In this document: positions 56,914 through 64,000 of the stretch, piece after piece | Layout: each line of letters starts with the position of its first letter | Position numbering within the stretch: position 1 is the stretch's first letter | Source: Mycobacterium sp. SMC-2 | GTDB taxonomy: Bacteria > Actinomycetota > Actinomycetes > Mycobacteriales > Mycobacteriaceae | DNA: 64,000 nt | Direction of reading: 5' to 3' | NCBI RefSeq assembly: GCF_025263485.1 | Contig: NZ_CP079863.1 | Span: forward strand, 4,526,001 to 4,590,000 | Made by a program: the position numbers and the translations under genes | The notes under the pieces: model-generated | Seen by the model: the letters and a program-made list of their open reading frames with translations, nothing else | Databases searched by the model: none | Told to the model about the DNA's origin: nothing

Positions 56914-56993
56914 GTGTCTGTCCTCCCAATCGGCCTGATGCACCTGACGCACTACCCTAGTGCCGATGCTGCGGTGAACAGAAAGGACCCGAG

Positions 56994-57470
56994 TTGACCG
57001 AGACCACGCGGCTTGCGCCGGGCGACAAGGCGCCCTCCTTCAGCCTGCCCGACGCCGACGGAAACCAGGTGTCGCTCGCCGACTACAAGGGGCGTCGCGT
57101 CATCGTGTACTTCTACCCGGCGGCCTTGACGCCGGGCTGCACCAAGCAGGCCTGCGCCTTCCGCGACAACCTGCACGAACTCAGCGACACCGGCCTCGAC
57201 GTGATCGGCATCTCCCCCGACAAACCGGAAAAGCTGGCCAAATTCCGCGACGCCGAGAAACTGACGTTCCCACTGTTGTCGGATCCGGATCGCAAGGTGC
57301 TGACGGCCTACGGGGCCTACGGCGAAAAGCAGATGTACGGCAAGACGGTCACTGGTGTCATCCGGTCAACGTTCGTGATCGACGAGAAGGGCAAGGTCGC
57401 CGTAGCGCAGTACAACGTGAAGGCTGCGCACACAACATCGTTCATCCAAAAAGTGCTCAGCGCCTCCTAA
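56994..57470 (+). CDS. bcp: Thioredoxin-dependent peroxiredoxin Bcp
   Basis: 158 residues from TTG 56994, AAAGGA 6 nt upstream. PrxQ/Bcp family with peroxidatic Cys49 and resolving Cys54 in TPGCTKQAC. Reduces hydroperoxides with thioredoxin in the cytoplasm. Matches Rv2521. Confidence 0.94.
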   Translation: MTETTRLAPGDKAPSFSLPDADGNQVSLADYKGRRVIVYFYPAALTPGCTKQACAFRDNLHELSDTGLDVIGISPDKPEKLAKFRDAEKLTFPLLSDPDRKVLTAYGAYGEKQMYGKTVTGVIRSTFVIDEKGKVAVAQYNVKAAHTTSFIQKVLSAS

Positions 57471-57653
57471 CCACCCCTGGGCGGGATGATCGCCGTTTCC
57501 GAGTCACCGCGTCATGCCCTGTCCTCGAGGTAGTTCCGCCGGCCGGCGGAAAGGACCATTGACCCTATAGAACCCCGAGACCTCGAGCGCATCCTTGATG
57601 CTGAGTCGTCGGAGACCCATTGCTTTCTTCGCATCGAAACTCGAGGGGCGGTC

Positions 57654-57983
57654 ATGACAGAAGGCACCGAGAAGAAAACGGCGGCGGAACGAGCCTCGGA
57701 GCTGACGGAACGAGTGGCGGGCCTGTCCGACGAAGTGCTCAAGTCGGTCGAATCCGGGCAACGGGCCGCCATCGACGCCGTGCGTAAGTTCGTCGGCACC
57801 GTCGATGAGTCGTTGCCCGGGCACAGCGGCGACCAGCCGTCGAGACGCAACACCATCGTCGACGCTGCCCTCGAGATGGCCGACAAACTCGTCAAGACGC
57901 AGTACGAGTTCATCCGAAGCGTCGTCGGGAGCGCGACCGAGGCGTTGAAGAAGCAGGTCGACGAGAAGCCCGGTGCTGAGTAG
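57654..57983 (+). CDS. Phasin-like small helical protein
   Basis: 109 residues, ATG 57654, GAGGGG upstream. Almost entirely helical and charged, with heptad-like spacing (ERASELTERVAGLSDEVLKSVESGQ and ADKLVKTQYEFIRSVVGSATEALKK); the second stretch is reminiscent of phasin/HbhA coiled coils. It may coat lipid or polymer granules (inference). Paired with the lipocalin 16 bp downstream. Confidence 0.7.
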   Translation: MTEGTEKKTAAERASELTERVAGLSDEVLKSVESGQRAAIDAVRKFVGTVDESLPGHSGDQPSRRNTIVDAALEMADKLVKTQYEFIRSVVGSATEALKKQVDEKPGAE

Positions 57984-57999
57984 TCGGAGAGAAGCCAGC

Positions 58000-58515
58000 A
58001 TGACTCAACGGTCCGCTGTCAACTCCGTCGGATCTCTCGAACTCAACCGCTACAGCGGCCTCTGGTATGAGATCGGCCGGCTCCCATTCAGGTGGGAGGA
58101 CGCCGACGCCTCAGACATCACCGCCGAATACACGGCCCAGGACGACGGAAGCGTGCGCGTCGACAACCGGTGCGTCGACAAGCACGGCGCACCGTCGCAA
58201 GCGGTCGGTCGCGCAACCGTTGTTAACGGCCAGGCGGGACGGTTGGAGGTTTCGTTCCTTCCGGAATTCCTGCGGTGGATCCCTTTCACGAAAGGCGACT
58301 ACTGGGTTTTGAAGATCGATGATGCCTACACCGTTGCCCTTGTCGGTACGCCCGACCGCAAATACCTGTGGCTGCTGGCCCGCGAGCCGCACATCGACGA
58401 CGCCACCGAAGCGGCCTACCTCGCCGAAGCGACCCGGCAAGGGTTCGATCTCGACGAGTGGATCAGGCCGAGGCAGTCGGGCGGCCGCGTTACGGACGAT
58501 CTGCTCGGGCGCTGA
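58000..58515 (+). CDS. Lipocalin (Blc-like)
   Basis: 171 residues from ATG 58000, with GGAGAGAA upstream. The lipocalin first motif GLWYEIGRLPFRWE is at 28-41, then the expected strands (VRVDNRCVDK, GRLEVSFLPE, DYWVLKIDD, YTVALVGTPDRKYLWLLAREP). Unlike E. coli Blc there is no lipoprotein signal peptide, so it is cytoplasmic or released otherwise. Binds a fatty acid or lysophospholipid (inference). Confidence 0.85.
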   Translation: MTQRSAVNSVGSLELNRYSGLWYEIGRLPFRWEDADASDITAEYTAQDDGSVRVDNRCVDKHGAPSQAVGRATVVNGQAGRLEVSFLPEFLRWIPFTKGDYWVLKIDDAYTVALVGTPDRKYLWLLAREPHIDDATEAAYLAEATRQGFDLDEWIRPRQSGGRVTDDLLGR

Positions 58516-58531
58516 CGTCGCGCTCGATACG

Positions 58532-59860
58532 TCACTGGCCCAGGTTGGCCAGCAGCAGCGCCTCGGCGATCGCGGCGCGCTCCAGGACGCCGAGGTGCAG
58601 GCTCTCGTTGATGCTGTGCGCCTGGGTGCCCGGGTCCTCGACGCCGGTGACCAGGATTCTGGCCTGCGGGAACGCGTCGGCGAACTCGGCGATGAACGGG
58701 ATAGAGCCGCCCATGCCCATGTCGATCGGCTCGGTACCCCATGCCTGCCGGAACGCCGCGCGCGCCGCGTCGTATACCGGGCCGCTGGCGTCGATGGCGT
58801 AGGGCTCACCGACGTCGCCGCGGGTGACGCTGACCTGCGCGCCCCACGGCGCACGCCGCTGCAGGTGCGCGGTCAACGCGTCAAGGTGCGCCGCGGCGTC
58901 ACCGCCCGGCGCGACGCGCATGCTGATCTTTGCGCGGGCCCGCGGGATCAGCGTGTTCGACGCCTTCTCGATGGGCGTGGTGTCGATCCCGATCACGGTG
59001 ATCGCCGGCTTGGCCCATAGCCGCTGCGGCGCCGAACCCGAGCCGATCTCGGACACCCCGTCCAGCAGCCCGGAGTCGGCACGCACCCGCTCGGGCGGGT
59101 AATCCACAGCGGCGGCAGTACTTTCGTGCAGGCCGGCGACCGCCACGTTGCCGTCGTCGTCGTGCAGGCTGGCCAGCAGCCGCACCAGCGCGCTCAGCGC
59201 GTCGGGAACCACGCCGCCCCAGATGCCGGAGTGCAGGCCGTGGTCGAGAGTGGCGACCTCGACCACGCAGTCGACCAGGCCCCGCAGCGAAACCGTGAGC
59301 GCCGGAACATCCGTGCTCCAATTGTCCGAGTCGGCGATGACGATCACGTCGGCGGCCAGCGCGTCGCGGTGGGCGGCCAGCAACCGTCCCAGTGACGGCG
59401 AGCCGGATTCCTCCTCGCCCTCGACGAAAACGGTTACGCCGACCGGCGGTTGCCCACCGTGCGCCTTGAATGCCGCCAAATGCGTTGCGATGCCGGCCTT
59501 GTCGTCGGCGCTGCCGCGCCCGTAGAGCCGCCCGCCGCGTTCGGTGGGTTCGAAGGGCGGCGACGCCCACTGGCCGACATCGCCTTCGGGCTGGACGTCG
59601 TGGTGGGCGTACAGCAGCACGGTCGGTGCGCCCGGCGGCGCGGGATGGCGCGCGATGACCGCCGGCGCGCCACCCTCGCTGACGATCTCCACCTCGCCAA
59701 AACCCGCTTGCGACAACAAATCCGCTACCGCCCGTGCGCTGCGGTGCACCTCGTCGCGCCTCGCGGGGTCGGCCCACACCGACTCGATGCGCACCAGGTC
59801 CTCGAGGTCGCGGCGCACCGATGGCAACGCCTCGCGGACGCGCTCGACCAGATCAGTCAT
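58532..59860 (-). CDS. M20-family peptidase (Rv2522c-like)
   Basis: 442 residues. Zinc peptidase: His in LLYAHHDVQPEGD, bridging Asp in GRGSADDKAG, catalytic and ligand Glu in VEGEEESGS, Asp in ADSDNWST, and His near the C-terminus (AHSINESL). Cytoplasmic dipeptidase/deacylase type. Corresponds to Rv2522c. Converges on the lipocalin gene. Confidence 0.93.
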   Translation of the reverse strand: MTDLVERVREALPSVRRDLEDLVRIESVWADPARRDEVHRSARAVADLLSQAGFGEVEIVSEGGAPAVIARHPAPPGAPTVLLYAHHDVQPEGDVGQWASPPFEPTERGGRLYGRGSADDKAGIATHLAAFKAHGGQPPVGVTVFVEGEEESGSPSLGRLLAAHRDALAADVIVIADSDNWSTDVPALTVSLRGLVDCVVEVATLDHGLHSGIWGGVVPDALSALVRLLASLHDDDGNVAVAGLHESTAAAVDYPPERVRADSGLLDGVSEIGSGSAPQRLWAKPAITVIGIDTTPIEKASNTLIPRARAKISMRVAPGGDAAAHLDALTAHLQRRAPWGAQVSVTRGDVGEPYAIDASGPVYDAARAAFRQAWGTEPIDMGMGGSIPFIAEFADAFPQARILVTGVEDPGTQAHSINESLHLGVLERAAIAEALLLANLGQ

Positions 59861-59947
59861 GCGCTTCTCCGCGCGCGACGCCGAGTGTGACGGTTAGATA
59901 TGAAAATTGGCGCGTGAATTCGTCCATAAGCCCCACGTTCGGCGGCA

Positions 59948-60340
59948 TCAAGGGGTCTCCAAGATGGCCACCGCGGCCGCGGTATCCCCTTCATGCGTCA
60001 GCGACACATGAATCGTCACGTCGGCCAGATGTTTGGCGATGTCGCCGCTCAGCCGAACCCGGGGCCGCCCCCACATGTCGGTGACCACCTCGATGTCGCG
60101 GTGGATGTCCTCCGGCAGGACGGGCCGTTGCGCGAACCGGGAACCCGACCACGCCTTGATCACCGCCTCCTTAGCCGCCCACCGGGCCGCCAGGTGACGC
60201 GCGGCCGACGAACTCTTGTCCGACGCATCGCGACGCTCACCCGGTGTGAACGTCTCGGAGAAAACGGTTCCCGGCTGGTCGACCTGCTCGGCGAAATCAG
60301 GGATGGAGACGACATCGATCCCCACACCGACAATTCCCAT
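59948..60340 (-). CDS. acpS: Holo-ACP synthase (4'-phosphopantetheinyl transferase)
   Basis: 130 residues, ATG 60340. Magnesium ligands Asp9 (GIDVVSI) and Glu58 (WAAKEAVIKA). Installs phosphopantetheine on ACP domains, including that of the type I FAS upstream. 73 bp after the fas stop, same operon. Length equals Rv2523c. Confidence 0.95.
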   Translation of the reverse strand: MGIVGVGIDVVSIPDFAEQVDQPGTVFSETFTPGERRDASDKSSSAARHLAARWAAKEAVIKAWSGSRFAQRPVLPEDIHRDIEVVTDMWGRPRVRLSGDIAKHLADVTIHVSLTHEGDTAAAVAILETP

Positions 60341-60413
60341 GGATGGCCAGGCTAACGGACGGTCAAGCCCGGCGACGATGCGGACCGAGAAGAAGCCGGG
60401 CAATAAACCGACG

Positions 60414-63400
60414 TCATCCGGCCGAGACCTCGTAGGCCTCGCCCTCACCCAACCGGGCGGCCGGGTTCAGCAGCATCGCCGCCTCCTGGCGCTTCTCCGC
60501 TGCATCGTGGCTGAAACGACGGTCCGGCGGCCGCTCGTACATCGGCGCGCCGCCGGCGATGGCAGAAGCCAACCGGCGCTGACCGGCCAGCAGCCGCGCC
60601 TCCGCACGCCGCTGGTAGTCCGCGCGCTCATCGGGATCCAGCGAGGCGACGAAGGCCTGCGGGTGCACCAGCGCCACCAGTCCGGACACGTGGCCGAACC
60701 CGAGGCTGGTTACCAGCCCCGCCTTGAGCGGGAACTTCTCACCCAGCCGCAGTGTCTCACGCACCCAGACGAAGTGCGCCGAGCCGGCGAGTTCGTCATC
60801 GACGCAGTCCAGGCTGCGGTTCGGCGGAATCACCCCGTCGCGCAGCATCTGGCACAGGCCCATCATCTGGAACACCGCCGCGCCGCCCTTGGCGTGCCCG
60901 GTGAGGCTCTTCTGCGACACCACGAACAGGGGGGCGCCCTCGGAGCGGCCCAGCGAGTCCGCCAGCCGCTCGTGCAGCTCGGTCTCGTTGGGGTCGTTGG
61001 CCAGCGTCGAGGTGTCGTGCTTGGAGATCACCGCGATGTCGTCGGCGCCGACGCCGAGCTTGCCGAGCGCCCGCGCCAACTGCGAGTCCTTGCCGCCGCG
61101 GCCGGCGCCCAGCGCGCCCAGACCCGGCGCCGGGATCGAGGAGTGCACGCCGTCGGCGAACGACTGCGCGTAGGCCACCACGGCCAACACCGGCAGGCCC
61201 ATCTTGAGCGCGAGGTCACCCCGGGCCAGCAGGATGGTGCCGCCGCCCTGCGCCTCGACGAAACCGAGCCGGCGCCGGTCATTGGGCCGGGAGAACTTCG
61301 AGTCGTGGATGCCCCGACCCCGCATCATGGAGGTGTCGGCGGTGGCCGCCATGTCGCCGAAGCCGATGATGGCTTCCAGCGTCAGGTCGTCGAAGCCACC
61401 GGCGACCACCAGTTCGGCCTTGCCGAGGCGGATCTTGTCGACGCCCTCCTCGACCGACACCGCCGCGGTCGCGCACGCGCCCACCGGGTGGATCATCGCG
61501 CCGTAGCTGCCTACATAGCTCTGAATGACGTGCGCGGCAACCACATTCGGCAGCACTTCCTGCAGGATGTCGTTCGGCTTGCTCCGGCCGAGCAGGTTGC
61601 CGTGATACATGGTCTGCATCGACGTCATGCCGCCCATGCCGGTGCCCTGCGTGCTGGCCACCAGGCCCGGGTGCACCCACCGCATCAACTCGGTCGGGGT
61701 GAATCCGGACGACAGGAACGCGTCGACGGTCGCGACGATGTTCCACAGCGCCACCCGGTCGATCGAGCTGGCCATGTCCTGGCTGATGCCGAACACGGTC
61801 GGATCGAACCCGGTGGGGATCTGCGCGCCGACGGTTCGCGACAGCTTGGTCTTGCGCGGCACCCGGATCTCGGTGCCGGCCTTGCGGATCACCTGCCAGT
61901 CGCTGGACTCGGGCACCGGCCGGATGATGGTGTGCTCGGGGTCGAATTCGACGAAGGCGCGAGCGTCGGCCTCGGAGGACACCACGAAGGCGAAGTCCTT
62001 CTCCAGGAACACCGAGACCAGCAGCGGCGACGCGTGATCGGGGTCGATTGCGCCGTCGTCGACGAACTCGCGGATGCCCACCCTGTCGACCACGATGTCG
62101 TGGTAGCGCTCGACCAACTCGGTCTCGTCAACCAGGTCACCGGATTCGGTGTCGTACCAACCTGGTTGGGGGTCGGCCTCCCAGCGAACCAGCCCGGTAG
62201 TCCAGGCCAGCTCGAGGACGCCGGCCGCCGACAGTTCGTTGTCGACCTCCATCTCGAACCGGGTGCGCGACGAACCGTAGGGGCCGATCTCGGCGCCGCC
62301 GACGATCACGACCAGGTCGGCCGGGTCGACGTCCAAGTCGGCCCATTCCGGCGGCGGTGCCGGGGTGAAGCCGCGCGGCGGGGACGGCAGCGCGGCGATG
62401 GTGCCTTCGGCCACAACGTCATCGGCGGTCGCCTCGCCCGAGGTGGCCTGCTCGCGGGCCTTGGCGGCCAGTTCGGCCATGTCGAGGTTGGCCTCGGCCA
62501 GCCCACCGGTCAGGTCGGCCTTGATCGGCGCGCCGGCGGCCGCCACCTTGGACTCGACGTCGCAGAGGTCCAGCAGCATGGCCGCCATCTCGTCGGTGGA
62601 ATACGTGGTGACACCGGCCTGCTCCACGGCGTCGACGATGGCGTCGTTGTGGCCCATCAGCCCGGTGCCCCTGGTCCACCCGATCAGCGCGTGCGCGAGG
62701 CTGACCCGCGCGGCCCAGGAGGACTCGGCCTGCCAGCGGCTCACCACGGCATCCAGCGCCGACTTGGCCTCGCCGTAGGCCCCGTCCCCGCCGAACATGC
62801 CGCGGTTGGGCGAGCCGGGCAACACCACGTGCAGCCGCGACGCGATGTCGCGCTCGGCGCCGATCTTGGACAGCCCACCGATCAAACGCTGCACCGCCCA
62901 GAGCAGAACCTTCATCTCCATCTCGGAGCGCGAACCGGCCTCCGACAGGTCGCCGGCCACGCGTGGCGCCGCGAACGGGAAGAGCAGCGTGGGGGTCTGC
63001 GCGTCCTTGATGTGAATGGATTGCGGCCCAAGGCTTTCGGTTTGCTCGGTGCCGATCCATTCCACCAGTGCATCGATATCGGAGTAGGACGCCATGTTGG
63101 CGGCGACCACCCACAGCGCCGCGCCGTAGCGGGCGTGGTCGCGATACAGGCCGCGGTAGAACTCCAGCCGCTCGTCGTCGAGCTTCGATGTCGTGGCGAT
63201 GACGGTGGCCCCGCCGTCGAGCAGTCGCGCGACCACCGACGCGGCGATCGAACCCTTCGACGCGCCCGTCACCACGGCGACTTCGTTGCTGTAGGGGCCG
63301 GGATCGGGATTCTCGGCGCCGGCGGCGATGCGGCCGTACAGCGACGCGTGGATCTGCCGGCCGGCGGCCAGCGACTTGCCCTGCCACCAGGTGGCCTGGG

Positions 63401-64000
63401 TGGCGACGACATGGCCTGCGCCCTCGAACCTTTCGGACAGGCTCTTCCACTGGGCGTCGATGGCACCCTCGTCGGTCAGCCAGAGCTTGACCAAGTCCTC
63501 CCGGGCGCTGGCCCACCGGTCGTCGAACACGACGGCCTTCTTGGCGTCGAAAGCCGGCGCCACCAAACGCGGCCAGTCCGCGCCGAGTTCGGCGGTGACC
63601 AAGTCGATGAGCTCGGCGTCCGTGGCCGCCGGCGCCGCGCTGACCGGGTCGTCCAACCCCAACTGGTTCAGCACCAGGCGGGCCGCCGAGGCGAGCACAC
63701 CCTCGCGACCGGTGATCTGATCGGTGAATTCGCTCAACGCGGCCGCGTCCACGGTCGCTCCGCCACCGCCGCCCGACGACGGCAGCGCCACCGAGATGCC
63801 GCGACGCGCGGCGACGGAAGCGACGGCGGCGTCGATCACCTTGTCGACCGAGGCGGCGTCGGCCAGCGCGCCCTCGTGCAGGTGGCCCATGGCGCCCCCG
63901 CGAACGCTGGTGCCCTCGCGGGTTCCCAACGCCACTTCGACCGTGACGTGCTTGGCCCACCCGTCACCGAGCTCCCACGTCTTCTTGACGCGCTCGGCGA
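60414..64000 (-). CDS. fas: Type I fatty acid synthase, C-terminal 1,195 residues (partial, N-terminus beyond right edge)
   Basis: Open to the edge, so the N-terminal acyltransferase, enoyl reductase, dehydratase, malonyltransferase and part of the ACP region lie outside. Present: a ketoreductase domain with AVVTGASKGSIAASVV (about 63215-63270) and the ketosynthase with Cys in GACATAAVS (about 61470-61500) and His residues in SKHDTSTLAND and LTGHAKGG. Iteratively makes C16-C26 acyl-CoA for mycolic acid synthesis. Mycobacterial fas precedes acpS, as here. The last residues are EGEAYEVSAG. Confidence 0.95.
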   Translation of the reverse strand, partial: AERVKKTWELGDGWAKHVTVEVALGTREGTSVRGGAMGHLHEGALADAASVDKVIDAAVASVAARRGISVALPSSGGGGGATVDAAALSEFTDQITGREGVLASAARLVLNQLGLDDPVSAAPAATDAELIDLVTAELGADWPRLVAPAFDAKKAVVFDDRWASAREDLVKLWLTDEGAIDAQWKSLSERFEGAGHVVATQATWWQGKSLAAGRQIHASLYGRIAAGAENPDPGPYSNEVAVVTGASKGSIAASVVARLLDGGATVIATTSKLDDERLEFYRGLYRDHARYGAALWVVAANMASYSDIDALVEWIGTEQTESLGPQSIHIKDAQTPTLLFPFAAPRVAGDLSEAGSRSEMEMKVLLWAVQRLIGGLSKIGAERDIASRLHVVLPGSPNRGMFGGDGAYGEAKSALDAVVSRWQAESSWAARVSLAHALIGWTRGTGLMGHNDAIVDAVEQAGVTTYSTDEMAAMLLDLCDVESKVAAAGAPIKADLTGGLAEANLDMAELAAKAREQATSGEATADDVVAEGTIAALPSPPRGFTPAPPPEWADLDVDPADLVVIVGGAEIGPYGSSRTRFEMEVDNELSAAGVLELAWTTGLVRWEADPQPGWYDTESGDLVDETELVERYHDIVVDRVGIREFVDDGAIDPDHASPLLVSVFLEKDFAFVVSSEADARAFVEFDPEHTIIRPVPESSDWQVIRKAGTEIRVPRKTKLSRTVGAQIPTGFDPTVFGISQDMASSIDRVALWNIVATVDAFLSSGFTPTELMRWVHPGLVASTQGTGMGGMTSMQTMYHGNLLGRSKPNDILQEVLPNVVAAHVIQSYVGSYGAMIHPVGACATAAVSVEEGVDKIRLGKAELVVAGGFDDLTLEAIIGFGDMAATADTSMMRGRGIHDSKFSRPNDRRRLGFVEAQGGGTILLARGDLALKMGLPVLAVVAYAQSFADGVHSSIPAPGLGALGAGRGGKDSQLARALGKLGVGADDIAVISKHDTSTLANDPNETELHERLADSLGRSEGAPLFVVSQKSLTGHAKGGAAVFQMMGLCQMLRDGVIPPNRSLDCVDDELAGSAHFVWVRETLRLGEKFPLKAGLVTSLGFGHVSGLVALVHPQAFVASLDPDERADYQRRAEARLLAGQRRLASAIAGGAPMYERPPDRRFSHDAAEKRQEAAMLLNPAARLGEGEAYEVSAG

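Noticed and set aside
62419..63960. Second long frame on the same strand as fas
   Set aside because: Arg/Gly-rich out-of-frame reading of the synthase; no domain recognisable.

Overview
The window is high-GC actinobacterial DNA, almost certainly a nontuberculous Mycobacterium. From about 25.9 kb to the right edge the gene order follows the M. tuberculosis Rv2486-Rv2524c backbone: echA14-like, bkdCBA, citE, maoC-like, fadE19, accA1, accD1, scoB, scoA, BkaR-type TetR, membrane MmpS-like protein, Atg22/MFS transporter, mycolate reductase cmrA, HerA-like ATPase, orn, tRNA-His, L,D-transpeptidase, DUF3618 protein, bcp, M20 peptidase, acpS and type I fas (cut by the right edge). The species cannot be named from this.

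1-16 kb is an accessory catabolic island of the polycyclic or bicyclic aromatic type. It holds an extradiol ring-cleavage dioxygenase (cut by the left edge), two Rieske ring-hydroxylating dioxygenase alpha/beta pairs on opposite strands, a NahE/PhdJ-like hydratase-aldolase (frameshifted), a [3Fe-4S] ferredoxin, a cis-dihydrodiol dehydrogenase-like SDR, three aldehyde dehydrogenases and a quinone-oxidoreductase-like enzyme. A TetR regulator faces one dioxygenase operon across a perfect 36-bp palindrome. A Rieske protein that has lost its mononuclear-iron ligands follows.

14.3-21.9 kb is a second catabolic operon read rightwards: CoA ligase, an internally deleted SDR, enoyl-CoA hydratase, TetR, Zn alcohol dehydrogenase, acyl-CoA dehydrogenase and a fused E1 alpha-beta 2-oxoacid dehydrogenase. 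It is preceded by a 16-bp operator-like palindrome. 22.1-24.8 kb carries a beta-lactamase-fold hydrolase overlapping an ATP-grasp enzyme on the minus strand. 25-27 kb has an orphan ORF, the echA14-like gene and a small secreted Trp/Pro/Cys-rich protein.

27-38.3 kb is the branched-chain (leucine/isoleucine/valine type) keto-acid degradation operon, reading leftwards with mostly 4-bp overlaps. It is divergent from its TetR repressor, with two similar 16-bp palindromes between them; fadD35 is missing from its M. tuberculosis position. 39-49 kb is conserved envelope and housekeeping content. At 49.56-52.19 kb a complete 2,634-bp IS21-family element (istA/istB, GGTT target duplication) interrupts an Eis-like acetyltransferase gene; removing the element restores the frame exactly. 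A tRNA-Lys and a decayed cytochrome P450 follow. From 54.9 kb the genes are conserved, apart from a phasin-like/lipocalin pair next to bcp.
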